Shown here piece by piece: positions 61,959 to 64,000 of a stretch of 64,000 nucleotides of DNA (positions are counted from its first letter, which is position 1; each line of letters begins with the position of its first letter). The stretch is from Reichenbachiella agarivorans (GTDB taxonomy: Bacteria > Bacteroidota > Bacteroidia > Cytophagales > Cyclobacteriaceae). The DNA lies in contig NZ_CP106679.1 of the NCBI RefSeq assembly GCF_025502585.1, forward strand, positions 2,325,501 to 2,389,500. Reading direction: 5' to 3'. Both the position numbers and the translations under genes were made by a program. The notes beneath the pieces were generated by a model. That model was not told where the DNA came from and did not search any database. It was given only the letters and a program-made list of their open reading frames with translations.

Positions 61959-63860
61959 ATGAAAAAGATCATTTTATACCTCTCACTTTCTCTACTAAGT
62001 TTTGTTGGTGCAGCACAAGGTACCATGACTGCCGAATTGCTTTGGCAATTGGGACGGGTCAGCCCTTTGGGTTTGTCTACTGACAAGACCAAGGTAGTTT
62101 ATGGGGTGACTTATTACAACAGCGAAGAAAATACCAAATCAACCAGTTACTATACCGTGCCATTGAAAGGCGGTACAGCTGTCTCGGTAGCAGATCCCAG
62201 CACCTTGATTGCGGACAAGAATGTCTCGCCAGACGGCAAATACAAATTGAGTCATCAAGCTGTCAAGATTCAAAATGTGGCAGGCAAGGACTACTATCCT
62301 GATCTCGATCGATCCGAAGCGATGATCTATGATGACTTGATGTATAGACATTGGGATACATGGGCTGATGGTAGCTACAACCACGTTTTTCTCACGGATT
62401 TGGAGAGTGGAGAAGAGACCGATATCATGAACAATAAAGTGTTTCACTGCCCTACCCAGCCATTTGGAGGAGATGAGGATTATATTTGGAACCCGAGGAG
62501 TCACCAGGTACTATATGTCACCAAGAGCAAAACAGGCGCAGCATACGCGACCAGTACCAATACAGATATTTTTGTTTATGACCTCAACAACCTGACTACT
62601 ACCAACCTGACCAAAGGGATGGAGGGCTATGATAACAGCCCTGCGTTTTCACCGACGGGGGTTCTAGCATGGTTGAGCATGAAGCGTGATGGCTATGAGT
62701 CGGACAAGAATGATATCGTGGTAGAATACCGCCAGACCAAGTACAACTTGACAGAGCATTGGGATGGTACGGTGGAGTCTTTCTTGTGGGGAGAGAAAGG
62801 TAAGAAAATTTATTTTGTGGCACCAGTGGGTGGCGCCAAGCATTTGTTTATGGTGGATTTCCCTGGCTCTGCAAGGAAGATGCCTGTCGTGCGTCAGATC
62901 ACCAAGGGTCAGTTTGATGTGGTCAACATAGTAGGACAATCTGGTACTACATTGGTCGTAGGTCGCAGTGATATGAATCATGCTACAGAACTTTATGCTG
63001 TCAATCTCAAAGACGGCTCGATGAAACAATTGACGCATGTCAATGATGTAAAGTACAAAGGCATTAGCATGAGCAAGGTAGAGAAAAGGATGGTCAGCAC
63101 TACAGATAATAAAAAAATGGTGACCTGGGTGATTTATCCTCCAGATTTTGATCCCAAAAAGAAATACCCAACGCTGTTGTACTGTCAGGGAGGTCCTCAG
63201 GGAGCATTGAGTCAGTTTTATTCATACAGATGGAATTTTCAACTCATGGCAGCCAAAGGCTATATCATCGTAGCACCCAACCGCAGAGGTATGCCTGGTC
63301 ACGGTGTGGAATGGAATGAGCAAATCAGTACCGATTACGGAGGGCAAAATATGCAAGATTATTTAGCTGCTATCGACGATGTGGCTAAAGAAGAATATGT
63401 AGACAAAGATCGCTTGGGAGCGGTGGGAGCAAGCTATGGAGGGTATTCTGTATTCTATTTGGCAGGAATGCATGAGGGACGTTTCAAGTCTTTTATCGCT
63501 CATGATGGGATATTCAATTGGCGTAGTATGTATGGGACTACGGAAGAAATGTTTTTTGTGAATTGGGATCTGGGAGGTGCGTATTGGGAAGAAGAAAATG
63601 AAAAAGCCCAGCGATCATTCGGTGAATTTAACCCGATCAACCAAGTCTCAAAGTGGGATACACCGATCATGATCGTGCAAGGAGGGAAGGATTACCGTGT
63701 GCCAATTGGTCAGGGATTGGAGGCATTTCAAGCGGCACAATTGCAAGGAATCAAGAGTCGATTGCTTTACTTGCCAGAGGAGAATCATTGGGTGCTTTCG
63801 GCGCAAAATGCGTTGGTATGGCAGAGAGAATTTTTCAGGTGGTTGTCTGAGACTTTGTAG
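61959..63860 (+). CDS. S9 family (prolyl oligopeptidase-type) peptidase, exported
   Basis: A 633-residue exported serine peptidase. Signal peptide 1-19 (ending GAAQG). N-terminal beta-propeller-like region (about 25-360), then an alpha/beta-hydrolase domain with the nucleophile in GASYGGYSVF (Ser near 491), Asp in VQGGKDYRVPIG (near 578) and His in EENHWVL (near 609). The pattern fits the DPP IV/acylaminoacyl-peptidase branch that removes short N-terminal peptides. Expected in periplasm or at the surface. Substrates unknown. Confidence 0.93.
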   Translation: MKKIILYLSLSLLSFVGAAQGTMTAELLWQLGRVSPLGLSTDKTKVVYGVTYYNSEENTKSTSYYTVPLKGGTAVSVADPSTLIADKNVSPDGKYKLSHQAVKIQNVAGKDYYPDLDRSEAMIYDDLMYRHWDTWADGSYNHVFLTDLESGEETDIMNNKVFHCPTQPFGGDEDYIWNPRSHQVLYVTKSKTGAAYATSTNTDIFVYDLNNLTTTNLTKGMEGYDNSPAFSPTGVLAWLSMKRDGYESDKNDIVVEYRQTKYNLTEHWDGTVESFLWGEKGKKIYFVAPVGGAKHLFMVDFPGSARKMPVVRQITKGQFDVVNIVGQSGTTLVVGRSDMNHATELYAVNLKDGSMKQLTHVNDVKYKGISMSKVEKRMVSTTDNKKMVTWVIYPPDFDPKKKYPTLLYCQGGPQGALSQFYSYRWNFQLMAAKGYIIVAPNRRGMPGHGVEWNEQISTDYGGQNMQDYLAAIDDVAKEEYVDKDRLGAVGASYGGYSVFYLAGMHEGRFKSFIAHDGIFNWRSMYGTTEEMFFVNWDLGGAYWEEENEKAQRSFGEFNPINQVSKWDTPIMIVQGGKDYRVPIGQGLEAFQAAQLQGIKSRLLYLPEENHWVLSAQNALVWQREFFRWLSETL

Positions 63861-64000
63861 TGAAATGAGGCAGACAAAGAATTATAAAACGACCGTTTGA
63901 TAAGTAGATTTACCTATTTTTCACTTTAGGTGGATACTTTTTTGAATGAAAGATTTTATTGATTCACTTTGTGGTCTCATAGTAAAATCCAGAAATGAAA
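63861..64000. other. End of window, possible start of a new gene
   Basis: From the ATG at 63946 a plus-strand frame stays open to the end of the window (18 codons, MKDFIDSLCGLIVKSRNE). Too short to name. No terminator was seen after the S9 gene. Confidence 0.25.

Overview
The window is a stretch of chromosome from a Bacteroidota bacterium, most likely order Cytophagales; the genus cannot be read from the sequence. Evidence: type IX secretion (T9SS) genes (porD-type DUF4835, a PorP/SprF protein, a CHU_C-type C-terminal domain), a Bacteroidota-type RNA polymerase omega subunit, the block bamD-rpoZ-coaBC-porD-recN, DUF4251, DUF3276/PUR and DUF3500 proteins, and promoter boxes of the Bacteroidota form TAnnTTTG. 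Most genes are housekeeping. No tRNA, rRNA or CRISPR array was found.

Layout. 1-3.1 kb: 3' part of a SulP transporter, a DUF4251 protein, and a convergent pair on the minus strand (small coiled-coil membrane protein, aldose-1-epimerase-like protein). 3.5-10.1 kb: a surface-protein operon with a 1431-residue exported protein holding five near-identical 453-bp repeats, a CHU_C-type cargo protein and a PorP/SprF protein. 10.1-16.6 kb: hybrid sensor kinase, exported proteins, CPBP-like membrane protein, DUF3500 lipoprotein. 16.7-19.7 kb (minus): mdh, a cyclic-nucleotide-binding protein, tilS. 19.7-28.3 kb (plus): envelope and core genes (OstA/LptA-like, bamD, rpoZ, coaBC, porD, recN, fabI, ispE). 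28.3-40.3 kb: M48 protease, hemF, a TamA/BamA-family lipoprotein, SpoU methyltransferase, SDR and NTF2-like pair, two AI-2E permeases, DUF58, PUR-domain protein, ychF.

40.3-49.1 kb is the accessory part. A membrane-protein gene plus a ParE-type toxin-antitoxin pair lies between two 33-bp direct repeats. A decayed copy of the acnA 5' end sits in the leader of acnB. Between acnB and acnA lies an island of AT-rich orphan genes, many small hairpins and a complete 1217-bp IS3-family element with target duplication, an A_AAA_AAG frameshift site and a perfect 48-bp palindrome inside its transposase gene.

49-64 kb: acnA, greA (whose leader carries a terminator-like hairpin behind a strong promoter match), HIT, WD40, DivIVA-like, folB, HesB-like protein, YkvA, pheT (with an apparent 1-nt insertion), a coiled-coil gene, zapA, rny, phzF-like and an S9 peptidase.

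The sequence shows no complete new defence or biosynthetic system. The strongest leads are the acnA relic, the repeat-flanked TA cassette, the hairpin island with the IS, the IS palindrome, the greA leader and the repeat-protein/SprF operon.
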